Below, piece after piece: positions 27,711-35,930 of a stretch of 45,326 nt of DNA. A model generated the notes under the pieces. That model ran no database searches and was not told the origin of the DNA. It saw only the letters and a list, made by a program, of their open reading frames with translations. Origin of the DNA: Sebaldella sp. (GTDB taxonomy: Bacteria > Fusobacteriota > Fusobacteriia > Fusobacteriales > Leptotrichiaceae); the NCBI GenBank assembly GCA_018058425.1, contig JAGOZX010000016.1, forward strand, positions 1 through 45,326, given 5' to 3'. The translations under genes were made by a program, and so were the position numbers. Each line of letters begins with the position of its first letter. The first letter of the stretch is position 1.

Positions 27711-27885
27711 TTAAGTTAGGAAAGCTCTGCAATTTGTCATCTTGAAGAATGGAATATAGAATATGGAGTAATGTAGGGACTTTTATAATTAATATTGAAT
27801 TTTCGTAAAATTGTAAAGTAAGAAAAGTCCTACAAGTTGTCATCCTGAGGAGCTTGCGACGTGAGGATCTATAACGTCACTATAA
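27711..27885. repeat. Dispersed repeat region with two directly repeated arms, copy 3
   Basis: Two arms in the same direction, starting GTTAGGAAAGCTC (27715) and GTAAGAAAAGTCC (27818), each run into TTGTCATC.TGA (GTCAT at 27736 and 27839). The second arm GTCATCCTGAGGAGC to ATCTATAACGTCAC (27839-27880) matches the inverted right arm of the copy at 17142-17183. The first arm has a diverged core. No coding potential; the short open frame here is chance. Confidence 0.55.
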
Positions 27886-27914
27886 CCTAAAACCCCACTT
27901 CATTAAAAACTGCC

Positions 27915-27950
27915 AAAAAAAAAAACCGCCCCATTTCACCGAGACGATTT
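27915..27950 (-). terminator. Rho-independent terminator after the AEC transporter gene
   Basis: On minus, a 10-bp stem with G-U pairs (27950-27941 with 27932-27923) and 8-base loop is followed by a run of T (27925-27915). It directly follows the AEC gene stop at 27956. Confidence 0.75.
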
Positions 27951-27955
27951 CATTC

Positions 27956-28840
27956 CTATTTTTGAAGTAAATACACTATTATAGGTATTTCAATAAATGC
28001 TATTATCATTGACAAAGATATTAACTTCGAAGCAAACTTCGTATCTGACTTTGCAAAAAGAGAAAAATTAAGTATACTTGATGCTCCTGGAGCCACTATA
28101 ACCATCATAAATGCAGCTTTTGTATAATATCCAATATTTAAATAATATACAAAAACTAAAAGAATAATTTTAAATACTTCCTTTACTAAAATAATTTTCC
28201 CGCTCTCTTTTATTTCACTCATTTTAAAATTAAAGAATATCCCAAGGGAAAATAACATTGCAAAACCCGTTAGATTAGCTAATTGACTTATAAAGATATC
28301 AATTGGAGCATAAATATTTATGTGTAAAAGATTTACCACCAAAGATAAAATAAGTGCGATTATTCCTGGTGAAAGAAATATTTTTTGAACTATATCCCTT
28401 TTCTTTTTAATACCAACAATATATGAATACATCACTGCATATATGAAAATTGAATTTCCAAAATCTAAAAGCCCAAGCCTCCAGACATCTGCTTCTCCAA
28501 ATATTGAAATGTAAAAAGGATATAAAAAACCAATATTAGCTGCTCCAAAAAAACCAACAATTATTCTTTTTCTACCTTCATCCATATCTTTATTTTTTAA
28601 GAATCTAGATACTAAAAATGATACTAAAAGCTGGCAAATTAATATTATTACTGGAAAAAATAAATAAGCAAATGTAAACTCTACTTTTCTAACTGATTGA
28701 AATAATATTGCTGGTAAAAATATATAAAATGCTAATTTTAATACTACATTCCCGTCTTCTTCTTTAAATATCCTTAACTTTTTTAATACAAAACCCAATA
28801 CAAAATATAAATTTATCACAAGTATTTTTTCCCAAAGCAT
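27956..28840 (-). CDS. AEC family transporter
   Basis: 294 residues, nearly all hydrophobic, with about ten membrane segments in two inverted halves. The start NLYFVLGFVLKKLRIFKEED is typical of the auxin efflux carrier/malate permease family, and the second half has LVKEVFKIILLVFVYY and MVIVAPGASSILNFSLFA. Members export or import organic acids or related compounds; the substrate is not predictable here. AGGGG precedes the ATG. It follows the two acetyltransferase genes by 21 bases and has its own terminator, so it ends that transcription unit. Confidence 0.88.
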   Translation of the reverse strand: MLWEKILVINLYFVLGFVLKKLRIFKEEDGNVVLKLAFYIFLPAILFQSVRKVEFTFAYLFFPVIILICQLLVSFLVSRFLKNKDMDEGRKRIIVGFFGAANIGFLYPFYISIFGEADVWRLGLLDFGNSIFIYAVMYSYIVGIKKKRDIVQKIFLSPGIIALILSLVVNLLHINIYAPIDIFISQLANLTGFAMLFSLGIFFNFKMSEIKESGKIILVKEVFKIILLVFVYYLNIGYYTKAAFMMVIVAPGASSILNFSLFAKSDTKFASKLISLSMIIAFIEIPIIVYLLQK

Positions 28841-28861
28841 TAAAAGACCCCTATTCTAAAA

Positions 28862-29314
28862 TTATGCCTTATTTCTTATTTTTATCATATCTACATGTTC
28901 TATCCCTAGTATATCATAAGATTCTGATACAGTTTTAAAACCACATGACTCATAAAAATTTTCTAAATATTTTTGAGCTCCTATAAATATCTCTGTTTCA
29001 TTAAGTTCATCCTCTATAAATTCAATGGCTGTTTCTACTAATTCTCTTCCTAACTGCTTTCCTCTGTATGCCTCTTTTACCAAAACTCTTCCAAATGATA
29101 TTTTATCATATGAAATACCTTTTGGTACTATACGTAGATAAGCCACTACTTCTTTTCCTCTTTTCCAAAATACATGATACGACTTTAAGTCTTTAAAATC
29201 CAAGTCTTGATATGCACCTATTTGACCAACTATAAATACTTCTATTCTAGCTTCTACTATTGCATACAGTTCATCTAAAGTCAGGTCCTCATACTTTCTT
29301 ATTTCAATATCCAC
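28862..29314 (-). CDS. GNAT acetyltransferase, ElaA-like (copy A)
   Basis: 150 residues with the GNAT fold. The acetyl-CoA site is SFGRVLVKEAYRGKQLGREL (about 80-99), containing the R/Q-x-x-G-x-G/A-like RGKQLG. YLRIVPKG precedes it and FYESCGFK is the typical C-terminal strand-helix. It aligns along its whole length with the next gene, so it arose by tandem duplication. The VVEQKCPY segment typical of ElaA is changed to IVGQIGAY, hinting at a different acceptor. Start is GTG at 29314 with AAGGAG upstream. Substrate unknown. Confidence 0.85.
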   Translation of the reverse strand: MDIEIRKYEDLTLDELYAIVEARIEVFIVGQIGAYQDLDFKDLKSYHVFWKRGKEVVAYLRIVPKGISYDKISFGRVLVKEAYRGKQLGRELVETAIEFIEDELNETEIFIGAQKYLENFYESCGFKTVSESYDILGIEHVDMIKIRNKA

Positions 29315-29338
29315 TTTTTGTGCTCCTTCTAAAATAGT

Positions 29339-29803
29339 TTACTTATCTTCATTACATAATTTTTCTCTTTTCATATCCAGATGCGGTATATCATCTTCTA
29401 AGTACGTTTCTGAAGTTTTCTCAAAATCAAATGAAGCATAAAAATCTTTCAAATACTCTTGTGCTCCAACTGTTATTTTATACTCCTTTAAAGTGTTTTC
29501 TGTATAATTTATAGCTTCTTCCATTATCTTTCTTCCTAATTTCTGCTTTCTATATTCCTGTTTTACACAGACTCTTCCAATAGAAACCGAATCAAAAGAT
29601 AAACCCTTTGGTATAATTCTTAAATAAGCAGCTATTTCATCATTTTCTTTATAAAATAGATGAATACATTTATCATCCTTCCCATCTAATTCTTCATATG
29701 GACACTTTTGTTCAACTACAAATATATTCACTCTTAATTTCAAAATTTCATACATTTCCTCAATAGATAATTCATTAAATTTTTTTATAAATAATTCTAA
29801 CAT
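29339..29803 (-). CDS. GNAT acetyltransferase, ElaA-like (copy B)
   Basis: 154 residues, ElaA-like. It keeps the family features FVVEQKCPYEELDGKDD near the N-terminus, YLRIIPKG, and the acetyl-CoA loop SIGRVCVKQEYRKQKLGRK. The C-terminal part (GAQEYLKDFYASFDF) parallels copy A. The two genes are 24 bases apart and probably co-transcribed with the AEC transporter downstream. The acceptor molecule of ElaA proteins is not known to me. This copy looks closer to the ancestral form. Confidence 0.87.
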   Translation of the reverse strand: MLELFIKKFNELSIEEMYEILKLRVNIFVVEQKCPYEELDGKDDKCIHLFYKENDEIAAYLRIIPKGLSFDSVSIGRVCVKQEYRKQKLGRKIMEEAINYTENTLKEYKITVGAQEYLKDFYASFDFEKTSETYLEDDIPHLDMKREKLCNEDK

Positions 29804-29875
29804 ATTATACCTCGTTTTCTTTACCTATTTTTGAACTTATTTCTATATAATTAAACTTTAAATTACAAAGTTAGT

Positions 29876-32557
29876 TTATTTTAGTTCTCCCCAATTTTTA
29901 CCTACGTTTCCATTAGCAACTAATCTTACATGCTTAAATTCAAGTGTTTTTTCCATAATTTCATCTATTTCTTTCAAATATTTTTCTACAGATTCATTTT
30001 TTACTTCAAAAATTAATTCATCATGAACTTGAAGAATCATATCTATATCTTTCTTATCTTTTATTTCCTCATAAATTTTTATCATAACTAATTTTATAAT
30101 ATTTGCTGCAGTTCCTTGAACTACTGTATTTACTGCCATACGATCTGCTTGTGCTTCAATATTTTTATTAGAAGAGTTTATTCCACTTATATATCTTCTA
30201 GTACCATATAGAGTCTCTACAAAGCCATTTAATTTCGCTTCTTCTAAAACATTATTTAAAAATCTTCTTACTCTAGGATACTCTTCAAAATATTTATTTA
30301 TGTATAATTTCGCATCACCCATAGGAATCTTTAATTCTTTTGATAGACCAAATGGTGTTTTTCCATATAAAATACTAAAGTTAATTACCTTTGCAATAGT
30401 TCTTTCTTCTCTTGATACAGGCTCTTCATCTGTTTTAAAAAATAACTTTCTTGCTGTAAGATCATGTAAATCCTTATCCTGCTTATATGCAAGTATAAGT
30501 ACTTCATCTTCTGATAACTCAGCCAGAACTCTTAACTCTATCTGTGAATAGTCAAATGATATAAAGCTGCATCCTTCTTTTGAAACAAAACCTCTTCTTA
30601 TTTTTATTCCTTCACTTGTTTTTACTGGAATATTTTGTATATTGGGATTACTTGATGATAATCTTCCTGTAGCAGTACCATTTTGATGAAACGTAGTATG
30701 AATTCTGTTATTTTCATCGACTAACTTTGGAAGCGGCTCTACATAAGTAGTTAGAAGCTTTGTATATCCTCTGTATTCCAATAATTTTTCTGATATTTCC
30801 ACTCCTTGTGAAGCTAGTACTTCTAAAACTTCCACATCTGTAGAATATCCAGTTTTAGTTTTTTTCACTGGATCTAAGAGCATTTTCTCAAATAATATTT
30901 CTGATAACTGCTTAGGTGAATTTATATTAAACTCTTCATTAGCAAGCTCATATATCTTTTTTTCAATACTTTCTAAATTTAGCTTCAATTCATTTCCATA
31001 AGTCTCAAAATACTTTGGATCAATTAAAATTCCAGTTTTTTCCATATTAGCCAAAACAGGAACTAATTTTTTTTCAATATTTTCATAAACATGAAGTAGT
31101 CCATCCATTTCAAGTCTTTGATGTAAAAGTTCTTTTAGTTTAACTAAATAAAAAGATCTTTTTGCTGTAAATTCCGCTTTTCTTTCAATAGTTACTTCAT
31201 CTAAATTTTGTTTTTTAAACTCCACTTCAAATTTTTCAAGTAATTCTTGAAATTCAGAAAAAATCACACTTTCTAAATCTTGTGCTGTCTCTGTTCCTAA
31301 TACGTACCAAGCTAGCATTACATCAAAATAATCCTCGTATTTCAAGCCATCTTTAATTAATTCTTTTATGTTATATGCACTAACATACTTTTCATTAAAT
31401 TTACTAAGGAACTCTTCTTTATTAACAGCTATTTCAAGTGGTATATAGTAGTTTTTATTTTTATCTGAAACTCCGTAACCTATTTGGCTTTCATATATGC
31501 AAATTTCTTTTTCTAAAGTTGAAAAAAAGTTGTTTAGTTTTTCATCTGTATCTATAATTTCACACTCAAAAGCTTTTTTTTCTTCCATTTTTTCAGGAAC
31601 AGTAATAGGATTACTTGTTTGAAAAAGAGTTCCTTGTAGATTATCTACCTTCTTTTTAGCTGTGCTTCCTGGTAAGATTCCATTCTTTGCTCTTTCAGCA
31701 TCTTCTAAAAACCTTTTAAATTCCATCTCTTTATATATAGGTATTAATTTATCTAAATCCTTGTTTTCATATATTAATTTTGTCTTATCATACTCTACAT
31801 CAAGGTCTCTGTGTACAGTGGCTAAATCTCTACTTAAAAATGCATTTTCCTTTTCCTTTTCTAAGTTTTCTTTTCTTTTCCCTTTTAAATCACCAATATT
31901 TTCATATAAATGTTCTAAATCTCCATATTTAGTTATTAACTCTACCCCAGTCTTAGGACCTATTCCCTGAACTCCTGGTATTCCATCAGATTTATCTCCC
32001 ATTAATCCAAATAGATCGATTACTTGACTTGGTCTCACACCTAAATAATCTACTACATCATTGTCTGTTCTTATATATTTAAAAAGGCTCTTTCCTTCGC
32101 CCTTTCCTAATAAAGCAATATTTACATTTGGCTCTACTAACTGCATCAAATCTTTATCTCCTGTAACTATAAAAACTTCTATATCTTCTGAAGAAAATCT
32201 AGTTGCAAGTGTTGCCATAACATCATCCGCTTCATAGCCATCTACTTTATATTTAGGAATATTATATCCATCTAAAACTTCCATTATCTTTGGAAGCTGG
32301 TACACTAACTCTTCTGGCATACTTTCTCTATGAGCTTTATATTGCTCTAAGTCTGCTGATCTTTTTAATTCTGACCTTTTCACATCCAAACATGCTACCA
32401 GATAATCTGGATTAAATTCTTTTATTATTCCATTTAATGTATTTATAAATCTATAAGTTGCACCTGTGGACTTTCCTTTTGAATTTTTCATTCCCATTAA
32501 AGCAAAGTGTGCCCTGTACATAATCGCACTTGTATCTAATATTACAGCTTTTTGCAT
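29876..32557 (-). CDS. polA: DNA polymerase I
   Basis: 893 residues. The N-terminal 5' nuclease domain (1 to about 290) has GYEADDVMATLA and TGDKDLMQLV with metal-binding acidic residues, plus GVQGIGPKTG. The middle 3'-5' exonuclease domain (about 330-510) is degenerate: the expected acidic Exo I motif reads IYESQIG, so proofreading is probably absent, as in Bacillus Pol I. The polymerase domain has motif A SFDYSQIELRVLAE, motif B RTIAKVINFSILYG and motif C LQVHDELIFEV (from 842). It removes RNA primers and fills gaps in replication and repair. The gene next upstream is a glycosylase-like gene. Confidence 0.97.
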   Translation of the reverse strand: MQKAVILDTSAIMYRAHFALMGMKNSKGKSTGATYRFINTLNGIIKEFNPDYLVACLDVKRSELKRSADLEQYKAHRESMPEELVYQLPKIMEVLDGYNIPKYKVDGYEADDVMATLATRFSSEDIEVFIVTGDKDLMQLVEPNVNIALLGKGEGKSLFKYIRTDNDVVDYLGVRPSQVIDLFGLMGDKSDGIPGVQGIGPKTGVELITKYGDLEHLYENIGDLKGKRKENLEKEKENAFLSRDLATVHRDLDVEYDKTKLIYENKDLDKLIPIYKEMEFKRFLEDAERAKNGILPGSTAKKKVDNLQGTLFQTSNPITVPEKMEEKKAFECEIIDTDEKLNNFFSTLEKEICIYESQIGYGVSDKNKNYYIPLEIAVNKEEFLSKFNEKYVSAYNIKELIKDGLKYEDYFDVMLAWYVLGTETAQDLESVIFSEFQELLEKFEVEFKKQNLDEVTIERKAEFTAKRSFYLVKLKELLHQRLEMDGLLHVYENIEKKLVPVLANMEKTGILIDPKYFETYGNELKLNLESIEKKIYELANEEFNINSPKQLSEILFEKMLLDPVKKTKTGYSTDVEVLEVLASQGVEISEKLLEYRGYTKLLTTYVEPLPKLVDENNRIHTTFHQNGTATGRLSSSNPNIQNIPVKTSEGIKIRRGFVSKEGCSFISFDYSQIELRVLAELSEDEVLILAYKQDKDLHDLTARKLFFKTDEEPVSREERTIAKVINFSILYGKTPFGLSKELKIPMGDAKLYINKYFEEYPRVRRFLNNVLEEAKLNGFVETLYGTRRYISGINSSNKNIEAQADRMAVNTVVQGTAANIIKLVMIKIYEEIKDKKDIDMILQVHDELIFEVKNESVEKYLKEIDEIMEKTLEFKHVRLVANGNVGKNWGELK

Positions 32558-32618
32558 TATTCTCTCCTTTTTTCTCTTTTATAATCATCTCAAACTTTAT
32601 TTTATAACCATTTTCTCT

Positions 32619-32627
32619 ATTATACCA
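32619..32627 (-). promoter_or_regulatory. Extended -10 promoter for polA
   Basis: On minus, TGG followed by TATAAT (32627-32619) gives an extended -10 element; no good -35 is seen. The polA start is about 60 bases downstream. Confidence 0.45.
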
Positions 32628-32740
32628 TTTCATAAACTATAAAAAAATGATTTTTTCAGTTTTATTTTTTAAAAATATTATCCAAACTATTATTATTAAA
32701 AATTAAAATATCACCTAAATATAAAAATATCTCATATTCA

Positions 32741-32780
32741 AAAACAGCAAAAACTCCACTATAGCAGTCCCTGCTGTTTT
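32741..32780 (-). terminator. Candidate terminator after the propeller-glycosylase gene
   Basis: AAAACAGCA (32741-32749) and TGCTGTTTT (32772-32780) form a 9-bp stem closing a 22-base loop with a smaller internal hairpin. It lies just past the stop of the upstream gene (32790). The T run on minus is short, so efficiency is uncertain. Confidence 0.5.
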
Positions 32781-32789
32781 ATATAAAAA

Positions 32790-34439
32790 TTAAAATAATA
32801 TCTTCCCAGTCTTCTCATCATAGCCAGTCCAATTAATAATACTCTTTGTATTTTCAAATGATAGTCCATTAAAAAAATCATTTTCATTTGATAAATTTCC
32901 ACTATTAGAAGGGTGATTATGTTTTATTATCACTCCTGATTTTATATTTTTTTCAAATATCTGAACTTCTTTTCCCCATAATAAATAAACTATTTCTTCA
33001 TTTTTTTCAGAAATATATTCTAGTAAGTCCGCTGTAAATGAATTCCAAAATTTCTGATGCTCTCCAGTTTTATTTTCCACAGCTGTTAATGCTACATTCA
33101 GAAATAAAACTCCACTTTCTTTCCAATACTTAAAAATTTTATTTGGAGCTAAGATTTTAAAATTTCCTTTTTCTATATCTTCTTTTATATGGTTTAATTC
33201 CTTTAAATCCCCCATATACGTTTTATATATCATTTTCAGCATATTTTTTAAAGATATATTTAGCTCTGGATCATTCCAATTATTTTTCTCCATTTCAAAT
33301 GAAAGACCAGTGGCCATATTTTGCTGCGCTTCTCTTCCTAACATGCATATTTTCCTACTTGAAATAGAATCAGAAAAAACTTTAAATATAGAGTCGTCTT
33401 TAGGTAAGTAACTTATATTTCTTATTTTTAATTCCTTTAAAAAATTTTCGACTGCTTCAATTTTTTCATATGTAAAAAAGTCTTGGTAGTCAGAATGAAT
33501 AGAATATTTCTCCATAAATTTTTCTCTTTCAAATTCTACTTCACTATCTTTTAAAAGCTTTAAACTCAATATTCTTGAGTCAATTCCGAGAGTAAATATA
33601 TTTTCTTCATTAACTTTTATTTTCAAAATATCATCTTTATGCAGGCTTAACTTTTTTATTATATTAAACTTATTATCAGTAATAATAAGTTCTCCAGAAG
33701 CCAATCCAATAAAGTAATTTTCATCTTTTTTATCTATATATGAAATTCTATAATCACTGATTTTTATTGAATTATATAGTTCTTTTGTTATTACATCCCA
33801 TATTTCTATCTCGCCATCTTCTGTACCTGCTATATATTGTAAATCAAATATATTAGAGTATATATGATTTTTTATAGTTTTTATATCGAAAATTTCATCT
33901 AAATTTTCGTCGAAGATACTTATACTATTTTCTCTTGTGTGTAATGGTCTATATTTTAATACTATATTTTCATTATTAATATAAATCTTATACTTACCCT
34001 TACTTACATTATTATCATTTAAAAGATCTTTTTTCATTGTTTTATCCAAATTTGGATTATAAGAGTGTAAAATATTATCAATTAAATATATTATTTTTCC
34101 ATTTGCTGTAAAATTAATATATTCCACTGATCTATTTATACTAAATACATTTTTTACAACTTTATGCTTTCCTTCATCACATTTATATATCTCACCATAT
34201 ACAGTAGATACAAAAAATGAATTTGATATAAATAGCTGACTCTCTTCTTTTATAAATTTTATAGCTTCTATATCTTTTAATTTTGCTCCGGCTTCTTTTC
34301 TATTTACATTTCCTTCTGAATCCATTGAAATAAAATAAATTTTTTTCCCTACCGCCACTATCTCTTTTTTTACTGGATCAATATCAAAATCCTTTATCCC
34401 AGATTCAGTTATCAGTCTTTTATCTAACATTACTTTCAT
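32790..34439 (-). CDS. Beta-propeller-like N-terminus fused to a divergent uracil-DNA glycosylase
   Basis: 549 residues. Residues 1 to about 300 show repeated short strands in a WD40-like pattern (for example AGTEDGEIEIWDVITKELY, 204-222). Residues about 325-549 align with family 1 uracil-DNA glycosylase: LGREAQQNMATGLSFE (367-382) in place of the LGQDPYH...GLxFS motif, NISLKNMLKMIY, GVLFLNVALT with the uracil-binding Asn (448), HQKFWNSFT, YLLWGK (485-490) and HNHPSN (507-512) for HPSP. The catalytic Asp-Pro-Tyr-His is Glu-Ala-Gln-Gln, so activity or base specificity should differ. ATG at 34439 is chosen: GGTGG lies upstream, and ATG at 34469 overlaps the -10. It precedes polA. Confidence 0.8.
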   Translation of the reverse strand: MKVMLDKRLITESGIKDFDIDPVKKEIVAVGKKIYFISMDSEGNVNRKEAGAKLKDIEAIKFIKEESQLFISNSFFVSTVYGEIYKCDEGKHKVVKNVFSINRSVEYINFTANGKIIYLIDNILHSYNPNLDKTMKKDLLNDNNVSKGKYKIYINNENIVLKYRPLHTRENSISIFDENLDEIFDIKTIKNHIYSNIFDLQYIAGTEDGEIEIWDVITKELYNSIKISDYRISYIDKKDENYFIGLASGELIITDNKFNIIKKLSLHKDDILKIKVNEENIFTLGIDSRILSLKLLKDSEVEFEREKFMEKYSIHSDYQDFFTYEKIEAVENFLKELKIRNISYLPKDDSIFKVFSDSISSRKICMLGREAQQNMATGLSFEMEKNNWNDPELNISLKNMLKMIYKTYMGDLKELNHIKEDIEKGNFKILAPNKIFKYWKESGVLFLNVALTAVENKTGEHQKFWNSFTADLLEYISEKNEEIVYLLWGKEVQIFEKNIKSGVIIKHNHPSNSGNLSNENDFFNGLSFENTKSIINWTGYDEKTGKILF

Positions 34440-34467
34440 ACAATAACCACCACTAACATTTTTTATC

Positions 34468-34476
34468 ATTATATCA
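34468..34476 (-). promoter_or_regulatory. Extended -10 promoter for the propeller-glycosylase gene
   Basis: On minus, TGA then TATAAT (34476-34468), an extended -10. The predicted start near 34461 supports the ATG at 34439 and excludes the earlier ATG at 34469. No clear -35. The rest of 34477-34680 shows only AT-rich non-coding sequence. Confidence 0.5.
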
Positions 34477-34686
34477 TTTAAAACAACATAAAAAAAGAAA
34501 CTTTTTCTATTTTTATATTAAAATTAATTTTTTAGTTTATTATTTTTTGAAATTCATTGCTAATATTTTTACATATAGAAGTAAGATAAAAATACTTTTT
34601 TATATACTAATATATTTTGAATCAATAAAACCTATTATCAAATAATTTTTTTCTTAAAAAGCTACTACTCTTTGCATGTACAAAAA

Positions 34687-34709
34687 ACAGAGCCTATTCA
34701 AGGCTCTGT
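34687..34709 (-). terminator. Rho-independent terminator after the GlsB-like gene
   Basis: Perfect 8-bp stem ACAGAGCC / GGCTCTGT with a 7-base loop, followed on minus by six T. It closes the MORN-protein/GlsB-like transcript. Confidence 0.8.
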
Positions 34710-34727
34710 CCTACATTTATTTTCTAA

Positions 34728-34958
34728 CTACTTACCTCTTTTAAATAATCCCAAAACCGCTAAAAATATAATTGCTCCTACTGCTGAAACTAAAATTTGT
34801 GGAATAAGTCCTGATTTTTCTCCAAAAAGCACTCCACCTAAAAATCCACCTATACATCCTATTATTACTGTTAAAATAAAACTGTATCTTTCTCCCAAAA
34901 TTGCTTTTGCAATAATTCCTGCAATTGCTCCAATGATCAATGATCCAATTAGTCCCAT
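34728..34958 (-). CDS. GlsB/YeaQ/YmgE family membrane protein
   Basis: 76 residues, three membrane segments rich in Gly and Ala. The pattern MGLIGSLIIGAIAGIIAKAI followed by IIGCIGGFLGGVLFG is typical of the transglycosylase-associated (YeaQ/YmgE/GlsB) family, small stress-linked membrane proteins of unknown biochemical role. GGAGG precedes the ATG by a longish gap. It starts 27 bases after the MORN-repeat gene and is followed by a terminator. Confidence 0.88.
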   Translation of the reverse strand: MGLIGSLIIGAIAGIIAKAILGERYSFILTVIIGCIGGFLGGVLFGEKSGLIPQILVSAVGAIIFLAVLGLFKRGK

Positions 34959-34985
34959 ACTAAATCGCCTCCATAAATATATGTA

Positions 34986-35810
34986 TTAATACTGCAAAAT
35001 ACCGTTATTATATGTTTCTGTTGCTACTAAATTACCACTCTTATCAAAGTATTTCCAAGTACCATCCTTCTTACCTGACTTGTACTCTCCTTGAAATCGT
35101 AGCTCTCCAGTTCTGTAGTATGAATTAACTGTTCCTTCTCCATTTATATATTTATTTTCATAAAATATATTTCCATTTTCATAATATGTGATGTCTTCTC
35201 CAGAAATTTCTCCCTTTGTATAATAAGACTCTAATTTTTTTATCCCTGTATCGTACCAATCAGCCCATTTTCCTTCTTTTTGACCATCTTTATATGATCC
35301 TTCTGAAGCTTTCTTTCCATTTGTATAATAAGTAACCCATTTTCCAATTCTTTTCTCATTATCATAGTTACCTTTAAGTTTTGGCATATTTAAATTTGAA
35401 TACCATTCTATATATTCGCCATTTAGTTTCCCATCTTTATATGTTTCAGTAATCCAAGTTTTACCATTATCATTATAAGTAGTCCATTTTCCACTTTTCT
35501 TACCATTTGTATAACTACCTTCTGACATTTTTAATCCATTTTCATAATATTCAGTAAAATCACCATTTAAGTTACCATTTTTTACAGAAAAGCTAATACT
35601 TCTTCCAGATATTGAGATTATATTGAAGTCACCTGTATCTGTTACTTCATATCTTCCATTTTTAGTATCTTTTACTTTTATCTGTTCAAAAAATGCTGGA
35701 TTTATTAAATATACTTTATCATTATTTACCTGATAATCTGAATGCAGTGAGTTACTGAAGGCAAATATAGATAAAAATAAGGATAAAAATATTATTATAT
35801 GTTTTTTCAT
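34986..35810 (-). CDS. Exported MORN-repeat-variant (YwqK-like) protein
   Basis: 274 residues. Residues 1-18 are a signal peptide (IIIFLSLFLSIFAFS). From about residue 80 to the end run seven or more toxin-antitoxin YwqK/MORN-2-type repeats of about 22-24 residues, for example ENGLKMSEGSYTNGKKSGKW, TNGKKASEGSYKDGQKEGKW and RTGELRFQGEYKSGKKDGTW. These form extended beta-hairpin structures used for binding. Despite the YwqK antitoxin label of the family, no toxin partner is seen here, and the signal peptide points outside the cytoplasm. Such proteins are common in Fusobacteria. Own promoter upstream. Confidence 0.85.
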   Translation of the reverse strand: MKKHIIIFLSLFLSIFAFSNSLHSDYQVNNDKVYLINPAFFEQIKVKDTKNGRYEVTDTGDFNIISISGRSISFSVKNGNLNGDFTEYYENGLKMSEGSYTNGKKSGKWTTYNDNGKTWITETYKDGKLNGEYIEWYSNLNMPKLKGNYDNEKRIGKWVTYYTNGKKASEGSYKDGQKEGKWADWYDTGIKKLESYYTKGEISGEDITYYENGNIFYENKYINGEGTVNSYYRTGELRFQGEYKSGKKDGTWKYFDKSGNLVATETYNNGILQY

Positions 35811-35837
35811 TTTGATCTCTCCTAAAAACTTTTCTCT

Positions 35838-35867
35838 ATTATAACATATTTTTTTTTTCTATTTCAA
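35838..35867 (-). promoter_or_regulatory. Promoter of the MORN-repeat gene
   Basis: On minus, TTGAAA (35867-35862) and a perfect TATAAT (35843-35838), 18 bases apart, with TG before the -10. It lies back to back with the rlmN upstream region, where TAAAAT at 35897-35902 on plus is a weak candidate -10. Confidence 0.6.
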
Positions 35868-35930
35868 ATTATCTTTTGTTTTTATCTAATTTATGATAAA
35901 ATACTTTAGTATGTTCATAATTCAATGTAG

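Noticed and set aside
27652..27843. Minus-strand open frame of 63 codons
   Set aside because: It lies inside the dispersed repeat and hairpin, without ribosome site or domain.
34672..34989. Plus-strand 105-codon frame rich in Pro and Ile
   Set aside because: Antisense to the GlsB-like gene, which has family motifs, a ribosome site and a terminator.
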